From the NCBI GenBank assembly GCA_015295835.1, contig DVEG01000009.1, positions 1 to 64,000 of the forward strand: a stretch of 64,000 nt of DNA, given 5' to 3'. The position numbers and the translations under genes were made by a program. The DNA is from Oscillatoriaceae cyanobacterium M7585_C2015_266 (GTDB taxonomy: Bacteria; Cyanobacteriota; Cyanobacteriia; Cyanobacteriales; Oscillatoriaceae). The notes under the pieces are model-generated. The model was not told the origin of the DNA and searched no databases. It saw only the letters and a list, made by a program, of their open reading frames with translations. This document shows positions 25,426-34,877 of this stretch, in pieces (the stretch's first letter is position 1; the number at the start of each line of letters is the position of its first letter).

Positions 25426-26682
25426 ATGAGCAGTTTTTTCAAAACAAATGTCCTCAGAGCCTCTCCACAAGGGCTAGAAATCGTTGACTGCGCAAGAAAA
25501 AAGAAAGGCTGGAAAAAAACATCTGCAACTTGGTGCGAAAAAGCACGGGCGACAGAAGCTACTTTAAAACGCTTTTGGCGGGGAATTCCCATTCGCCAAG
25601 ATGCCTTTATCGGCATTTGTCAAGCCGTCGGCATAATGGATTGGAAACAAATCGCCGATGCTATCCCAGAAACAGAGCCGAATGTAGATTGGGGCGAAGC
25701 ACCGGATGTAACAGTTTTTTACGGGCGCGAGCGCGAGCTTGCAATTTTAGAGCAGTGGCTCGTGACGGAGCATTGTCGCCTCGTGGCACTTTCTGGTATG
25801 GGTGGAATCGGCAAAACGGCACTGTCAGTGAAGCTCGCTAAACAAGTTCAGCAAAATTTTGACTGTGTAATCTGGCGAAGTCTCCACCAAGCCCCTCCCT
25901 TACAATATATCCTCTCAGATTGGCTAGACTTCCTTTACCCTCGCCGCCCTAACAATTGTTCAACAGATATTAATGATAGTTTATCACTTTTACTCGACTG
26001 TTTACGCCGTCACCGTTGTCTGCTCGTTCTCGATAATTTCGAGGCGATTCTCAGAAGCGGCGATTTTGTTGGACATTATAAAGAAGGTTATAAAATTTAC
26101 GGCGAACTTTTGAAACGGGTAGGAGAAACACAACACCAAAGTTGCTTGTTAATTGCTAGTCGGGAAAAACTCCGCGAAATCGCTTTATTAGAAGGAGAAA
26201 CTTTACCTATTCGCTCTTACCAAGTTGAAGGTTTGGGAGAGGAAGCGCGAGAAATTCTCAAGGAAAAAAACTTGTTACAGCCTGAAAAATGGGCTACCCT
26301 GATTAATATCTATCGGGGGAATCCTTTTATGTTGAAAATAGTGTCAGCTTTCATTAAAGAAGTTTTCGACGGCAGAGTCGGTGACTTCTTAAAGCTAGGC
26401 ACCACGCAAGTAACACGTGATATTAGTGACTTTATAGAAGTTCACTTAGAGCGACTGTCAGAATTAGAGACAAAAATTATCTCCCGTATTGCTCTAGAAA
26501 AAGCTCCGGTTTCTCTGAGTGATTTACAGGAAAGTTTATCAGAGCATTCTCTCGTTGAATTTTCAAACGCATTAGCTTCTTTAATCGGGCGCTCGCTCGT
26601 AGAAAAAAGTGCAGGATGTTTTGCCTTGCAGCCAGTCGTGATGGAATACATCTCTAATTTAAACACTGCCGAGCTAGACTAG
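25426..26682 (+). CDS. NB-ARC (STAND-type) ATPase
   Basis: About 418 residues from the ATG at 25426, where the conserved N-terminal module begins shortly after (LRASPQGLEIVDCARKKKGW...WCEKARATEATLKRFWRG...IRQDAFIGICQAVGI). This is a helical domain found at the front of many cyanobacterial NB-ARC proteins. The NTPase has a Walker A LSGMGGIGKTALS and a Walker B LLVLDNFEAIL. These ATPases act as signal-triggered switches. Most relatives continue into WD40 or TPR sensor repeats; this one stops after the winged-helix part (VVMEYISNL), so a sensor would have to be supplied by another protein, for example the kinase-TPR gene 14 bases downstream. Confidence 0.82.
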   Translation: MSSFFKTNVLRASPQGLEIVDCARKKKGWKKTSATWCEKARATEATLKRFWRGIPIRQDAFIGICQAVGIMDWKQIADAIPETEPNVDWGEAPDVTVFYGRERELAILEQWLVTEHCRLVALSGMGGIGKTALSVKLAKQVQQNFDCVIWRSLHQAPPLQYILSDWLDFLYPRRPNNCSTDINDSLSLLLDCLRRHRCLLVLDNFEAILRSGDFVGHYKEGYKIYGELLKRVGETQHQSCLLIASREKLREIALLEGETLPIRSYQVEGLGEEAREILKEKNLLQPEKWATLINIYRGNPFMLKIVSAFIKEVFDGRVGDFLKLGTTQVTRDISDFIEVHLERLSELETKIISRIALEKAPVSLSDLQESLSEHSLVEFSNALASLIGRSLVEKSAGCFALQPVVMEYISNLNTAELD

Positions 26683-26696
26683 CCGAGCTAAAATCA

Positions 26697-28358
26697 GTGA
26701 ATTACTGTATCAACCCCAAATGTCTCTCCCGTCAAAATCCTGACAACCTGGCAGTTTGCCAGAGCTGCCATACTCCCCTGCTCGTCAATAACCGCTATCG
26801 GTTAATTAAACCCCTGCGTGAATTAGATGAATTCTCTTCAACTGAAATTTTTGAAGTTGACGACGGGGGAACATTAAAAGTAATGAAAGTTTTAAAACGT
26901 TCCAAATTGAGCCTGATGTTTCAGCGAGAAGCACGGATATTACAGCAGCTCAGACATCCGGGAATTCCCAAGGTTGAACCTGACGGCTATTTTAAGCTTT
27001 TTATAAACGGCAAAGAGTTGCATTGTTTGGTGATGGAAAAAATCGAGGGTTATACTTTAGAAGAGTGGCTAAATTTAACTGGTAAAATATCTCAAAAAAT
27101 AGCAATTAATTGGTTAAAACAAATTTTAGATATAATTAAAATAATTCACGAAAAGAATTTATTTCACAGGGATATTAAACCTTCTAATATTATATTGCGC
27201 CCTAACGGGCAACTGGTTTTGATTGACTTTGGAACAGTTCGGGAAATTACGAGTACTTATCTAGCGAAAGTAGGAAGCGAGCGCAGCATAACTGGTATTA
27301 TTTCTCCAGGATATACACCGCAAGAACAAGCAATTGGTAAAGCAGTGCCACAATCAGATTTTTTCGCTCTGGGGCGTACTTTCGTTCACTTGCTAACCGA
27401 AAAACATCCCCTAGACTTGCCAGAAGATACTAAAACAGGAGAGCTGATTTGGCAGCAAAAAGCTCCGCAAATTTCTCCGGCTCTAGCTGAATTAATCGAC
27501 GAGATGATGGCACCGTTTCCGGGAAAACGCCCAGCTAATGCCCAGATGATTTTGCAACGGCTAGAAAGGTTAAAGCAGAATCAGGGAAATACAGTAAAAC
27601 CCCCTTCTTGGTTATTGACAGGAATGATTCTGATTTGGTTGGGGATGACGAGTTTAGTAGGTTTGCGAAATGCTATGGCGGTTTATTATTATAATCGAGG
27701 GTTGGAGTATCACTTAGCTCGTCAGTCGGAGGAAGCAGAAGCCTATTATAAGCGAGCGCTACAACTGAACCCTAAATATGCAGAAGTTTACAACGCCTTG
27801 GGATTTCTCTGCCAAGAGCAAGAAGATATGGATTGCGCGCGCAGGAATTACGAAAAAGCGATCGCTTTCCAGCCTTCTTTGGCAATTGCACATTTTAACT
27901 TAGGAGTAGTTTGCGAAGAGCAGCAAGATTGGGAATGTGCTAAAATAGCATATCAGCAAGCTAGAAAAAGTCTGCCCGCAGCTTCCAATAACCTAGCTCG
28001 TTTGCAGATTTTAAACAAAGAATATGAAAAAGCAGTTATGCTACTGTCAGAAGCATTTCTGCAAGCCAAAGACGAGCGGACAAAATATGCTATAATGAAA
28101 AATTGGGGATGGGCTTTAATGGGGCAAAAAAGATATCAAGAAGCAAAAGAAAAATTAAAATCAGCGATCGCAATCCAAGAAAAAATGGCTCCGGCTTATT
28201 GTCTGCTTGCACAAGTATGGGAAAGTGAAGGTAAAATGCAAGCAGCACAGGTAGAATGGAAAAACTGTATCCGGTATGCTTCTCAATATAATCCAGATGA
28301 AGCTACTTGGATAGAGATGGCACGCGTTCGCCTCAATGCCGGAGGAAACGAAAAATGA
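26697..28358 (+). CDS. Ser/Thr protein kinase with TPR repeats
   Basis: 553 residues with a GTG start 14 bases after the NB-ARC stop. Zinc ribbon (CINPKCL...CQSCHTP), kinase domain at about 32-290 with HRDIKPSNII and DFGTVREI intact, a transmembrane segment (SWLLTGMILIWLGMTSLVGL, about 302-321), then about four TPR units (EEAEAYYKRALQLNPKYAEVYNALGFL, CARRNYEKAIAFQPSLAIAHFNLG and later copies). The TPR domain is presumably on the far side of the membrane, which would suit sensing of exported partners encoded downstream. It ends in an ATGA overlap with the next gene. Confidence 0.88.
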   Translation: MNYCINPKCLSRQNPDNLAVCQSCHTPLLVNNRYRLIKPLRELDEFSSTEIFEVDDGGTLKVMKVLKRSKLSLMFQREARILQQLRHPGIPKVEPDGYFKLFINGKELHCLVMEKIEGYTLEEWLNLTGKISQKIAINWLKQILDIIKIIHEKNLFHRDIKPSNIILRPNGQLVLIDFGTVREITSTYLAKVGSERSITGIISPGYTPQEQAIGKAVPQSDFFALGRTFVHLLTEKHPLDLPEDTKTGELIWQQKAPQISPALAELIDEMMAPFPGKRPANAQMILQRLERLKQNQGNTVKPPSWLLTGMILIWLGMTSLVGLRNAMAVYYYNRGLEYHLARQSEEAEAYYKRALQLNPKYAEVYNALGFLCQEQEDMDCARRNYEKAIAFQPSLAIAHFNLGVVCEEQQDWECAKIAYQQARKSLPAASNNLARLQILNKEYEKAVMLLSEAFLQAKDERTKYAIMKNWGWALMGQKRYQEAKEKLKSAIAIQEKMAPAYCLLAQVWESEGKMQAAQVEWKNCIRYASQYNPDEATWIEMARVRLNAGGNEK

Positions 28359-29266
28359 ACCGCCTACTATACCAAAAAATCTTACTCATCTCGCTTTTTT
28401 TGCTAAATTGCTCGTGGCTTTTTAGCCCCAAGAGCGTACTCAAGGCAGTTGCACAAACCATTCCACCGGCAAGAGCCGCAACGGGAACCTACACACTCAT
28501 AGAAGTCAAAGGAGAAGTTTTCCTGCACAAACTAGGGGATGCTAATATTAAACCTGCGAGCGCAAATTCAGAACTCAATCCCGGAGATTTAATTATCGTC
28601 ACCAAACGAGCAACCGCCACAATTCGCTGTGCCGACGGGCGAAATTGGACATTACCCGAAGGCATTTCCGGAGTATTCAACGGTTGTCAAGTACTTCGCA
28701 ACAATGATCCCAGAGTTCCCAATCCCCGCAGCCCCATCAATTGTAACTCTCCTTTTATCATTAGCCCCCGCAATACAGGGATATTAGACTCGCAAACAAA
28801 AATACGCTGGAATCCAGTTTCCGGCACAAAGCGCTACACCGTCAAAGTTTGGGGCACATCAGGGATAATGTGGGAAACAGAAGTAAGCGCCCCAGAAGTC
28901 ATATACACTGGCAAACCATTACAAGCAGGAGAAGACTATCTGGTGTTCGTTAAAGACGATAGCACTTATCTTACAGAAGGAGAAACTGCAAAATTCTGGA
29001 TGCTTGACGCCCAAAAGGCGCAGGAAGTGCGGGAAAAAATTACAGCACTGACAAAAGAAAATTTGTCTCCAGAGGCTTTTGCCCTAGCAAAAGCAAACAT
29101 TTATAGTTCTTACAGTTTGTTTGCTGATGCCATCTCTACCTTGGAAGCTGCCCTCGCCAAAGGTAACAAAACTACAGCAGTTTACTTGATGTTGGGCGCT
29201 CTCTATGAACAAGTGGGGCTAAAACCCCTCTCAGAAACATACTATCGCGCGCAATCACGCACTTAA
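28355..29266 (+). CDS. Exported FecR-like/TPR protein
   Basis: About 303 residues, with its ATG overlapping the kinase stop (ATGA), so translation is coupled. Signal peptide (ILLISLFLLNCSWLFSPKSVLKAVA). Then a FecR-like segment (YTLIEVKGEVFLHK...NPGDLIIVTKRATATIRCADG), an Ig-like middle part (ISPRNTGILDSQTKIRWNPVSGTKRYTVKVWG) and a TPR-like C-terminal pair of helices (ALAKANIYSSYSLFADAISTLEAALAKG). Such proteins often sit beside CHAT proteases and kinases in cyanobacteria. No function is established. Confidence 0.72.
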   Translation: MNRLLYQKILLISLFLLNCSWLFSPKSVLKAVAQTIPPARAATGTYTLIEVKGEVFLHKLGDANIKPASANSELNPGDLIIVTKRATATIRCADGRNWTLPEGISGVFNGCQVLRNNDPRVPNPRSPINCNSPFIISPRNTGILDSQTKIRWNPVSGTKRYTVKVWGTSGIMWETEVSAPEVIYTGKPLQAGEDYLVFVKDDSTYLTEGETAKFWMLDAQKAQEVREKITALTKENLSPEAFALAKANIYSSYSLFADAISTLEAALAKGNKTTAVYLMLGALYEQVGLKPLSETYYRAQSRT

Positions 29267-29311
29267 ATTTAGTACGATATAAAATATCTCTTGCTCAGTG
29301 GAAGCAAATTC

Positions 29312-30514
29312 ATGCTTTTTGCAGTCGGTGCTCTAGCGCTCCCCATACACTATGTTGGCGCTCTCACGCTTACTGTTATTCCCCTAATATTTATGGGTGT
29401 CGCTTCTGCTACCTCTGCTCAGCTCTCTCCAGAGCAATTGATGCCTTCTGATAGCGGCAGCAGCCCCCTACAGCAAGAAAATGAACAACTAGAGGCTCTG
29501 CCTTTTCTCGATATTCATTCTCAAAACCACTATAGCACTCTGTCTTTCCCGTCTGCAAGTAAGAAATCTGCTCTCCCTCATTCTATTTCTTTAAATTTTC
29601 CCGCTCCTGCTTCAGAAAACTTGAGTTTTCAACCTGTCAATCACTTGAAAAAATTTCATCGCTCACTTCCTCTTTCTCCCCTGCCACTTTCAAATTTATC
29701 GGCATCTACAGGAAAATGGAAAGTGAGTTCTACTGAGACAACAATAATAGTAGAAGATACAAGGGTTGAGTCAACTACAAGCGATCGCTCCCAAATAACT
29801 ATTGCTGCCGGAAAGGCTCCCAGTCTTCGTTTAATTCCTAAAACTGACTATCAAGCTCCTCCTAGTATTTCAATTGGTGTTCCTTTTGCTTATGGTTTAT
29901 CCCTAGGAAGTGTTGGCATAGGGTTAGGCTTGCAAGAACGTACCCGCTATACTAATTCAGCAGATGGTGGCATGGGAATTAGTATAGGATTGGGAAATCC
30001 CCAGAAAATTGTCGGGTTTGATCTCGGCATTTCTATTTTTGACCTTTCGGATTTTGCTAGTCGCGGCTCGATTAGTTTCAAGTTCCATCGCAAGGTGGCA
30101 AATATTTTTGAAGTTGCCCTTGGCTGGCAAAATGCTATTGTCTGGGGTTCTACTGATGCTGGTAGCAGTTTTTACGGCGTTCTGACAAAAACATTTCGTT
30201 TGCAGGAAAATGTTAATAAACCGTTTAGTTTGTTAGTGGTTTCAGCCGGTGTCGGTTCGGGGCAGTTTCGCTCGGAATCAGATATTTACAAGGATAGAGA
30301 AACTTTGGGTGTTTTCGGAAGTGCGGCGCTGAGAGTGGCAAAACCACTGAATGCGATCGCTGAATGGACAGGTCAAGATATGACATTAGGGTTGTCTTGG
30401 GTTCCCTTTCCAAAAACGCCTTTGGTGCTTACTGGAGGCGTCACTGATATTACAGGTAATGCCGGTGACGGTAGTCGGTTGATTTTTCGACTCGGATATA
30501 TTCTTTCTTTTTAA
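29312..30514 (+). CDS. Exported beta-strand-rich, probable outer-membrane protein
   Basis: About 400 residues from the ATG at 29312 (GGAAG upstream; an in-frame TTG lies at 29291). A signal-like hydrophobic N-terminus ends ASATSAQ. A low-complexity Ser/Pro-rich middle follows. The C-terminal 220 residues alternate Gly and hydrophobic residues (SLGSVGIGLGLQERTRY, GMGISIGLGNP, VGFDLGISIFDL) and end with Phe (RLGYILSF), features of a beta barrel. The family is not recognised. It lies in the same-strand cluster between the FecR-like and CHAT genes. Confidence 0.6.
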   Translation: MLFAVGALALPIHYVGALTLTVIPLIFMGVASATSAQLSPEQLMPSDSGSSPLQQENEQLEALPFLDIHSQNHYSTLSFPSASKKSALPHSISLNFPAPASENLSFQPVNHLKKFHRSLPLSPLPLSNLSASTGKWKVSSTETTIIVEDTRVESTTSDRSQITIAAGKAPSLRLIPKTDYQAPPSISIGVPFAYGLSLGSVGIGLGLQERTRYTNSADGGMGISIGLGNPQKIVGFDLGISIFDLSDFASRGSISFKFHRKVANIFEVALGWQNAIVWGSTDAGSSFYGVLTKTFRLQENVNKPFSLLVVSAGVGSGQFRSESDIYKDRETLGVFGSAALRVAKPLNAIAEWTGQDMTLGLSWVPFPKTPLVLTGGVTDITGNAGDGSRLIFRLGYILSF

Positions 30515-30526
30515 GTAATAAATATC

Positions 30527-32029
30527 ATGAAATTTCGTAAAAATTTTCTTAAGTTTGCTTCTCTCCTTTGCTCTTTGGTTATAAATGCAGGGTTGGCCTT
30601 GGCTCCGGGGCTGGCAACTAAACCTTTCATTATCAGTCAAAAGGGAAATTTTTCTGATTCTACAGGTCCGGCTCTTTCTGAGGGAGCATTAGTTCCTGAT
30701 AGTTCGGATTTTCCACCTTTGTCTTTGTCTGATTTTGGCAATCAGATTCAAGCTGTTTCATTTGACGAAGCCGTCATTCTTTTTGAAGAACTAAGAGCTA
30801 CGGAGTTTTCTCAATATTTCAGAAAGAAAATAGTAGGAAGACCGCCATCACTAGAAGAAATAAGAGATACTTTGTTCGAGTTAGCAGGAGTAACAAAAAA
30901 TAAAACTGCGCTTATTTATACAGAATCTTTAGCAAATGAATTACGGAGTTTATATATTTTACCAGTGCCTAACTCTAATTCAAAAAATGTAAGCTCACAG
31001 ATTATAAACGAGTCAGTTGGGCAAGCAGTTACGAAAAGCGATCGCGAAACAGTAAAAAAATCCGTTATTGCTCTGCGAGAACAAATTGTAATGCCTCATA
31101 TTAGTTCAGAACCAAAATTGCAAGCAGAATCGCAAAAACTCTATCAATTACTGCTGAAGAATCTCGAACCGGTATGGCAAGCAAACAAAATCAATACTTT
31201 AGTTTTCTCAATGGGTACAGGATTGCGCAGTCTCCCCATTGCAGCCCTGCACGACGGCAAACAATATCTGATCGAAAAGTATAGTCTAGCTTTAATACCC
31301 AGTTTCGGACTAACCGATACTCGCTACGTTGACATCAGAAAGCAAAGTATTTTAGCAATGGGTGCAGCCGAATTTGAAGATATCAATCAACCGCCTTTAC
31401 CGGCTGTACCTGTAGAAATATCGACGATTTTGAGAACCCCTTGGCAGGGTATTTTTTTACTCAACGAAGACTTTACTTTAGAAAAATTTTGGTCAGTCAA
31501 CCGTCAGCAGCGTTTCGGAATAATTCATTTGGCAACCCACGCTCAATTTAACCGGGGAAACGTTAATCAATCTTTTATCCAGTTTCGTAATTCCCGACTC
31601 AGCCTTGATCGCGTTGCAGAAGCGGCACAGAAACTGGGATGGCCAAAGCCACCTCCGGTAGAAATGTTGGTTTTAAGTGCTTGTGAAACTGCTTTGGGAG
31701 ATGAGCCAGAATTGGGATTTGCTGGTTTAGCAGTTCAGGCAGGAGTGAAAACTGCTTTGGCTAGTCTTTGGCGCGTCGATGATGTTGCAACTATGGCACT
31801 GATGAGTGAATTTTACCGCCAATTGAGTCAAACGCCGATTAAGGCAGAGGCTCTCAGGCAAGCTCAATTAGGTATGCTGAGAGGAAAAGTCCGCATCGAG
31901 GATGGGAAATTGTGGCTCTCGCAGGGAGAGCCGATTCCTCTTCCTGCCGAAATTGCAGCTAGAGGGAATTTTGATTTTTCTCACCCGCGCTATTGGGCAG
32001 GGTTTACTATCGTCGGCAATTGGAATTAG
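30527..32029 (+). CDS. CHAT-domain cysteine protease, exported
   Basis: 500 residues. Signal peptide (FLKFASLLCSLVINAGLALAPGLA). The C-terminal half is a CHAT (caspase HetF associated with TPRs) domain with the catalytic pair His338 (HLATHAQF) and Cys386 (LSACETALGD), followed by the typical GLAVQAGVKTALASLWRVDD and HPRYWAGFTIVGNW end. No TPR array precedes it, unlike many cyanobacterial CHAT proteins. The upstream kinase and FecR-like genes bring TPRs in trans. It is expected to act as a protease outside the cytoplasm; the target is unknown. Its stop abuts the convergent speE stop with no spacer. Confidence 0.87.
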   Translation: MKFRKNFLKFASLLCSLVINAGLALAPGLATKPFIISQKGNFSDSTGPALSEGALVPDSSDFPPLSLSDFGNQIQAVSFDEAVILFEELRATEFSQYFRKKIVGRPPSLEEIRDTLFELAGVTKNKTALIYTESLANELRSLYILPVPNSNSKNVSSQIINESVGQAVTKSDRETVKKSVIALREQIVMPHISSEPKLQAESQKLYQLLLKNLEPVWQANKINTLVFSMGTGLRSLPIAALHDGKQYLIEKYSLALIPSFGLTDTRYVDIRKQSILAMGAAEFEDINQPPLPAVPVEISTILRTPWQGIFLLNEDFTLEKFWSVNRQQRFGIIHLATHAQFNRGNVNQSFIQFRNSRLSLDRVAEAAQKLGWPKPPPVEMLVLSACETALGDEPELGFAGLAVQAGVKTALASLWRVDDVATMALMSEFYRQLSQTPIKAEALRQAQLGMLRGKVRIEDGKLWLSQGEPIPLPAEIAARGNFDFSHPRYWAGFTIVGNWN

Positions 32030-32974
32030 TTATTGGCTGATAGAACCTTTACCGAAAAATTTCGGGGGTTTTGCTAGGGTGAAGATTTCTGTTTCGGTTG
32101 CGATCACCTGTCGTAGGTGAAGCGGAATTTGCAATATCCCTAGCAGGGTGATGCCGTCAAACATCCGAAATCCACCAGTAGTTTTTTCTGCTAGCAGCTT
32201 ATCGATCGCTTCTGGCTGAGGTCGCTCTGCGAGCGGTTGCTCTGATGCCAGCACGAAGCCCCACGGTCCTCCGTAAGTAGGGGTAAAGCTGCTATAAGAT
32301 TTGACGTTTGGAAATACTGCTTTCATTGTATTCACCAAGCGAGCGTGTAGTTTCATCTCGGCGGGACTAACAGGACCTGCTTGAATTACGAAAAATCCAT
32401 CAGGCAAAAGCACTCTTCGGACTTTTTCAAAATATTCTTTCGTAAACAGTTGAAAGGATGGTCCGGATTCTATCGGATCGGAAAGATCGGAAATCACCAC
32501 ATCCCATTGTTCTGTTGTTGTATCTAAGAAGTGTAGGGCATCGCCTATGACTAATTGGAAGCGGGGCTCGTCGAAAATATTTTGGTGCATTTCCGACAAG
32601 TGTTCTCGGCACGCTTCTACTACTTCTGCGTCAATGTCGATCATTACTACTTTTTCTACACTTTTCCACCTGAGTACCTCCCGCGCTGTTGCGCCTTCCC
32701 CGCCACCGAGGATTAGCACTTTCTTGGGTGAGCCGTGGAAGCACATCGCTGGGTGTACTAGGGGTTCATGGTATAGGTACTCGTCGCCGGTGCAGGATTG
32801 CCATTTGCCATCGAGTATTAGCCCTTTGCCGTAAGCCCCTGTTTCTACTATCAACATTTCTTGATAGGCGGTTTTTTTGTAGACAAGAACTTTTGTGACG
32901 CCATGAACGTAGATATCCCAAGGCGTGATGTATTCGCTCATCCACAGATCCGCCCGAACTTCGCTACCTGCCAT
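32030..32974 (-). CDS. speE: Spermidine synthase-like polyamine aminopropyltransferase
   Basis: 314 residues from the ATG at 32974, with GGAGAG eight bases upstream; an in-frame start at 33019 is less likely. The fold is a Rossmann aminopropyltransferase: the substrate segment YQEMLIVETGAYGKGLILDGKWQSCTGDEYLYHEPLVHPA, the GGGEGATAREVLR loop binding decarboxylated S-adenosylmethionine, VVMIDIDAEVVEAC, and DVVISDLSDP with the catalytic Asp. It transfers aminopropyl to putrescine or a related polyamine. Whether the product is spermidine or thermospermine is not readable here. Confidence 0.88.
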   Translation of the reverse strand: MAGSEVRADLWMSEYITPWDIYVHGVTKVLVYKKTAYQEMLIVETGAYGKGLILDGKWQSCTGDEYLYHEPLVHPAMCFHGSPKKVLILGGGEGATAREVLRWKSVEKVVMIDIDAEVVEACREHLSEMHQNIFDEPRFQLVIGDALHFLDTTTEQWDVVISDLSDPIESGPSFQLFTKEYFEKVRRVLLPDGFFVIQAGPVSPAEMKLHARLVNTMKAVFPNVKSYSSFTPTYGGPWGFVLASEQPLAERPQPEAIDKLLAEKTTGGFRMFDGITLLGILQIPLHLRQVIATETEIFTLAKPPKFFGKGSISQ

Positions 32975-33290
32975 AAAATACTCTCCTTTTTTATTTGCAC
33001 AAAGCTTTAATTCTAGCACTCATAGATGTATTTTGCTGCTCGGGTAAAAATTTTTTGAAATGGCGAATATTTTTATAGGAAGCGATCGCTCCTGTCGCGC
33101 ATTGGCTTTACTAAAAAAAAGTTACTTTGTAATTTCAATTAAAAAATGAATGTAAATAGGGATTTTTTCTATCAATAAAAGGAAGAGAGAGAAAGAAAAC
33201 AATAGAGGAGACAGTTTGAGAGTGGTAAAAATAGAGGTGAATCACCAGCACAATTGCATTGCATAAAAGAAACTATGAGGAAGGCGAGCC

Positions 33291-34616
33291 ATGAATCAGG
33301 TATTGGCGGGCAAGACGTGGCTGAATGCATTCTTGAGAAGGGTGCTGGCACCTTTATTGTGGACCCAAGTTGTATCGGCAGCAACAGATTACGAAACGTG
33401 GCGTCGGCGTTTTATGCAGAGACGGTTGCGGCTGGGCTTGGCGATCGCACTTCTCTGTTTTTTAACCTTTAGCGCTTTGGAACTGAGTAACTTTTTCTTC
33501 AAACCAGAACAATTTCAAGGCACTTGGTTGACAACGCAAATAGTCGTGGAATTGCTCCTGGTTATAGACTGGTTTCTATTGCAAACCGATATTGGTTGCC
33601 ATTACCCAGAGGTAATTTTTCTGATTTTATCATGGTCAGTGACCATCAGTCCCGCTATTAGAGAAACCCTCAACGGGCGAATGCAAGCAGATATAATCGT
33701 TTGGTCTTTAATGTTTTTCGGTCAAGCAACTCTGGTGCCGGTGCGGTGGTTGGTACACTTGCTATCCCAATTGGGGGTATTTTTATATTATTTTGGAGCA
33801 GCGGTGGTGCTGGGTTTGCCAGTAACTATGCCGGCTGATTGGTTTTCGCCGCCTCTACTTTACTTGTATTTTTTTTGGATTTGCGCGATTTGCAATCTTT
33901 CGGTTTATCTTTACGAAAGGGTACAGCGAGCTGAGTTCAAGGCTCGCCGTGCTCTAGAGGATGCCTATGAGAAACTGGAGGAAGAAAAACAGCGATCAGA
34001 GCGCTTGCTGTTGAATATTTTGCCCCAGCCGATTGCGGAGCGCTTGAAAGAACAAACTACGACGATCGCAGAAAGTTTTTCCGAGGTGTCGGTGTTGTTT
34101 GCTGACATTGTCGGTTTTACAGAGTTGTCGGCGCGGATATCTCCTTGCGAAATCGTGCAGTTGCTCAATCAAATATTTTCGGAGTTTGATCAACTCGCGG
34201 AAATACACGGTTTGGAAAAGATTAAGACGATTGGCGATGCTTATATGGTAGTGGCGGGCTTGCCGGTGCCCCGGGAAGATCATGCCGAAGCGATCGCCAA
34301 TATGGCCCTAGACATGCAAGATGCTTTGGCCCAATTCAACAACCGCACGGGGCAAAACTTTCGCATTCGCATTGGCATCGCCACTGGCCCCGTGGTGGCC
34401 GGCGTGATTGGCATTAAAAAGTTTATTTACGACTTATGGGGCGATACCGTGAATATGGCTTCCCGTATGGAATCTCACGGTTTAGCAGACTGCATTCAAG
34501 TTACCCATAGAACTTATGAGTGCTTGCGCGCTCGCTATCTCTTCAAGGAGCGGGGACTTGTGTATGTCAAGGGCAAAGGGGAAATGCGAACTTACTTGCT
34601 TGTTGGTAGGCAGTAG
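33291..34616 (+). CDS. Membrane-anchored class III adenylate cyclase
   Basis: 441 residues. An N-terminal domain of about five or six hydrophobic helices (residues 40-210) is followed by a coiled-coil signalling linker (EKLEEEKQRSERLLLNILPQPIAERL) and a class III cyclase domain. The catalytic domain has both metal aspartates (FADIVGFT and IGDAYMV), the adenine-selecting Lys (EKIKTIGDAYM) and Asp (FIYDLWGDTVNMASRM), and Asn/Arg of the transition state in NMASRM. These residues favour ATP over GTP, so cAMP is the predicted product. The role of the membrane domain as a sensor is inference. Confidence 0.88.
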   Translation: MNQVLAGKTWLNAFLRRVLAPLLWTQVVSAATDYETWRRRFMQRRLRLGLAIALLCFLTFSALELSNFFFKPEQFQGTWLTTQIVVELLLVIDWFLLQTDIGCHYPEVIFLILSWSVTISPAIRETLNGRMQADIIVWSLMFFGQATLVPVRWLVHLLSQLGVFLYYFGAAVVLGLPVTMPADWFSPPLLYLYFFWICAICNLSVYLYERVQRAEFKARRALEDAYEKLEEEKQRSERLLLNILPQPIAERLKEQTTTIAESFSEVSVLFADIVGFTELSARISPCEIVQLLNQIFSEFDQLAEIHGLEKIKTIGDAYMVVAGLPVPREDHAEAIANMALDMQDALAQFNNRTGQNFRIRIGIATGPVVAGVIGIKKFIYDLWGDTVNMASRMESHGLADCIQVTHRTYECLRARYLFKERGLVYVKGKGEMRTYLLVGRQ

Positions 34617-34635
34617 TTCCCTTGCGCTGAAAAAC

Positions 34636-34678
34636 AAAAACGCCCAACAAGTGGGCGCGTCCATCAGGGTGCATCTAC
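34636..34678. repeat. 43-bp direct repeat with hairpin, copy 1
   Basis: Identical over 43 bases to 34752-34794. It contains CGCCCA-ACAAG-TGGGCG, which on the minus strand is followed by TTTTTG(T)n, so it can act as a Rho-independent terminator in the purD direction. Confidence 0.85.
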
Positions 34679-34751
34679 GCTTCTTAATATAGCATTGATG
34701 GGTTTAATACTACATACATCTTTACAAAAATTTACAACTTTTCTGACAACA

Positions 34752-34794
34752 AAAAACGCCCAACAAGTGGGCGCGTCCATCAGGGTGCATCTAC
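34752..34794. repeat. 43-bp direct repeat with hairpin, copy 2
   Basis: Second copy of the 34636-34678 element, 116 bases away. It carries the same 6-base stem CGCCCA/TGGGCG with a T-run on the minus strand, 84 bases after the purD stop. The two copies act as tandem terminators for purD or are remnants of a mobile repeat. Confidence 0.85.
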
Positions 34795-34877
34795 ATGATA
34801 ACTATAGTATAACCAATGAGGGGTTATACCCATCAAATTTTAATAAAAATTTACAATTCGCTTGGGGAGTGGCAAAA

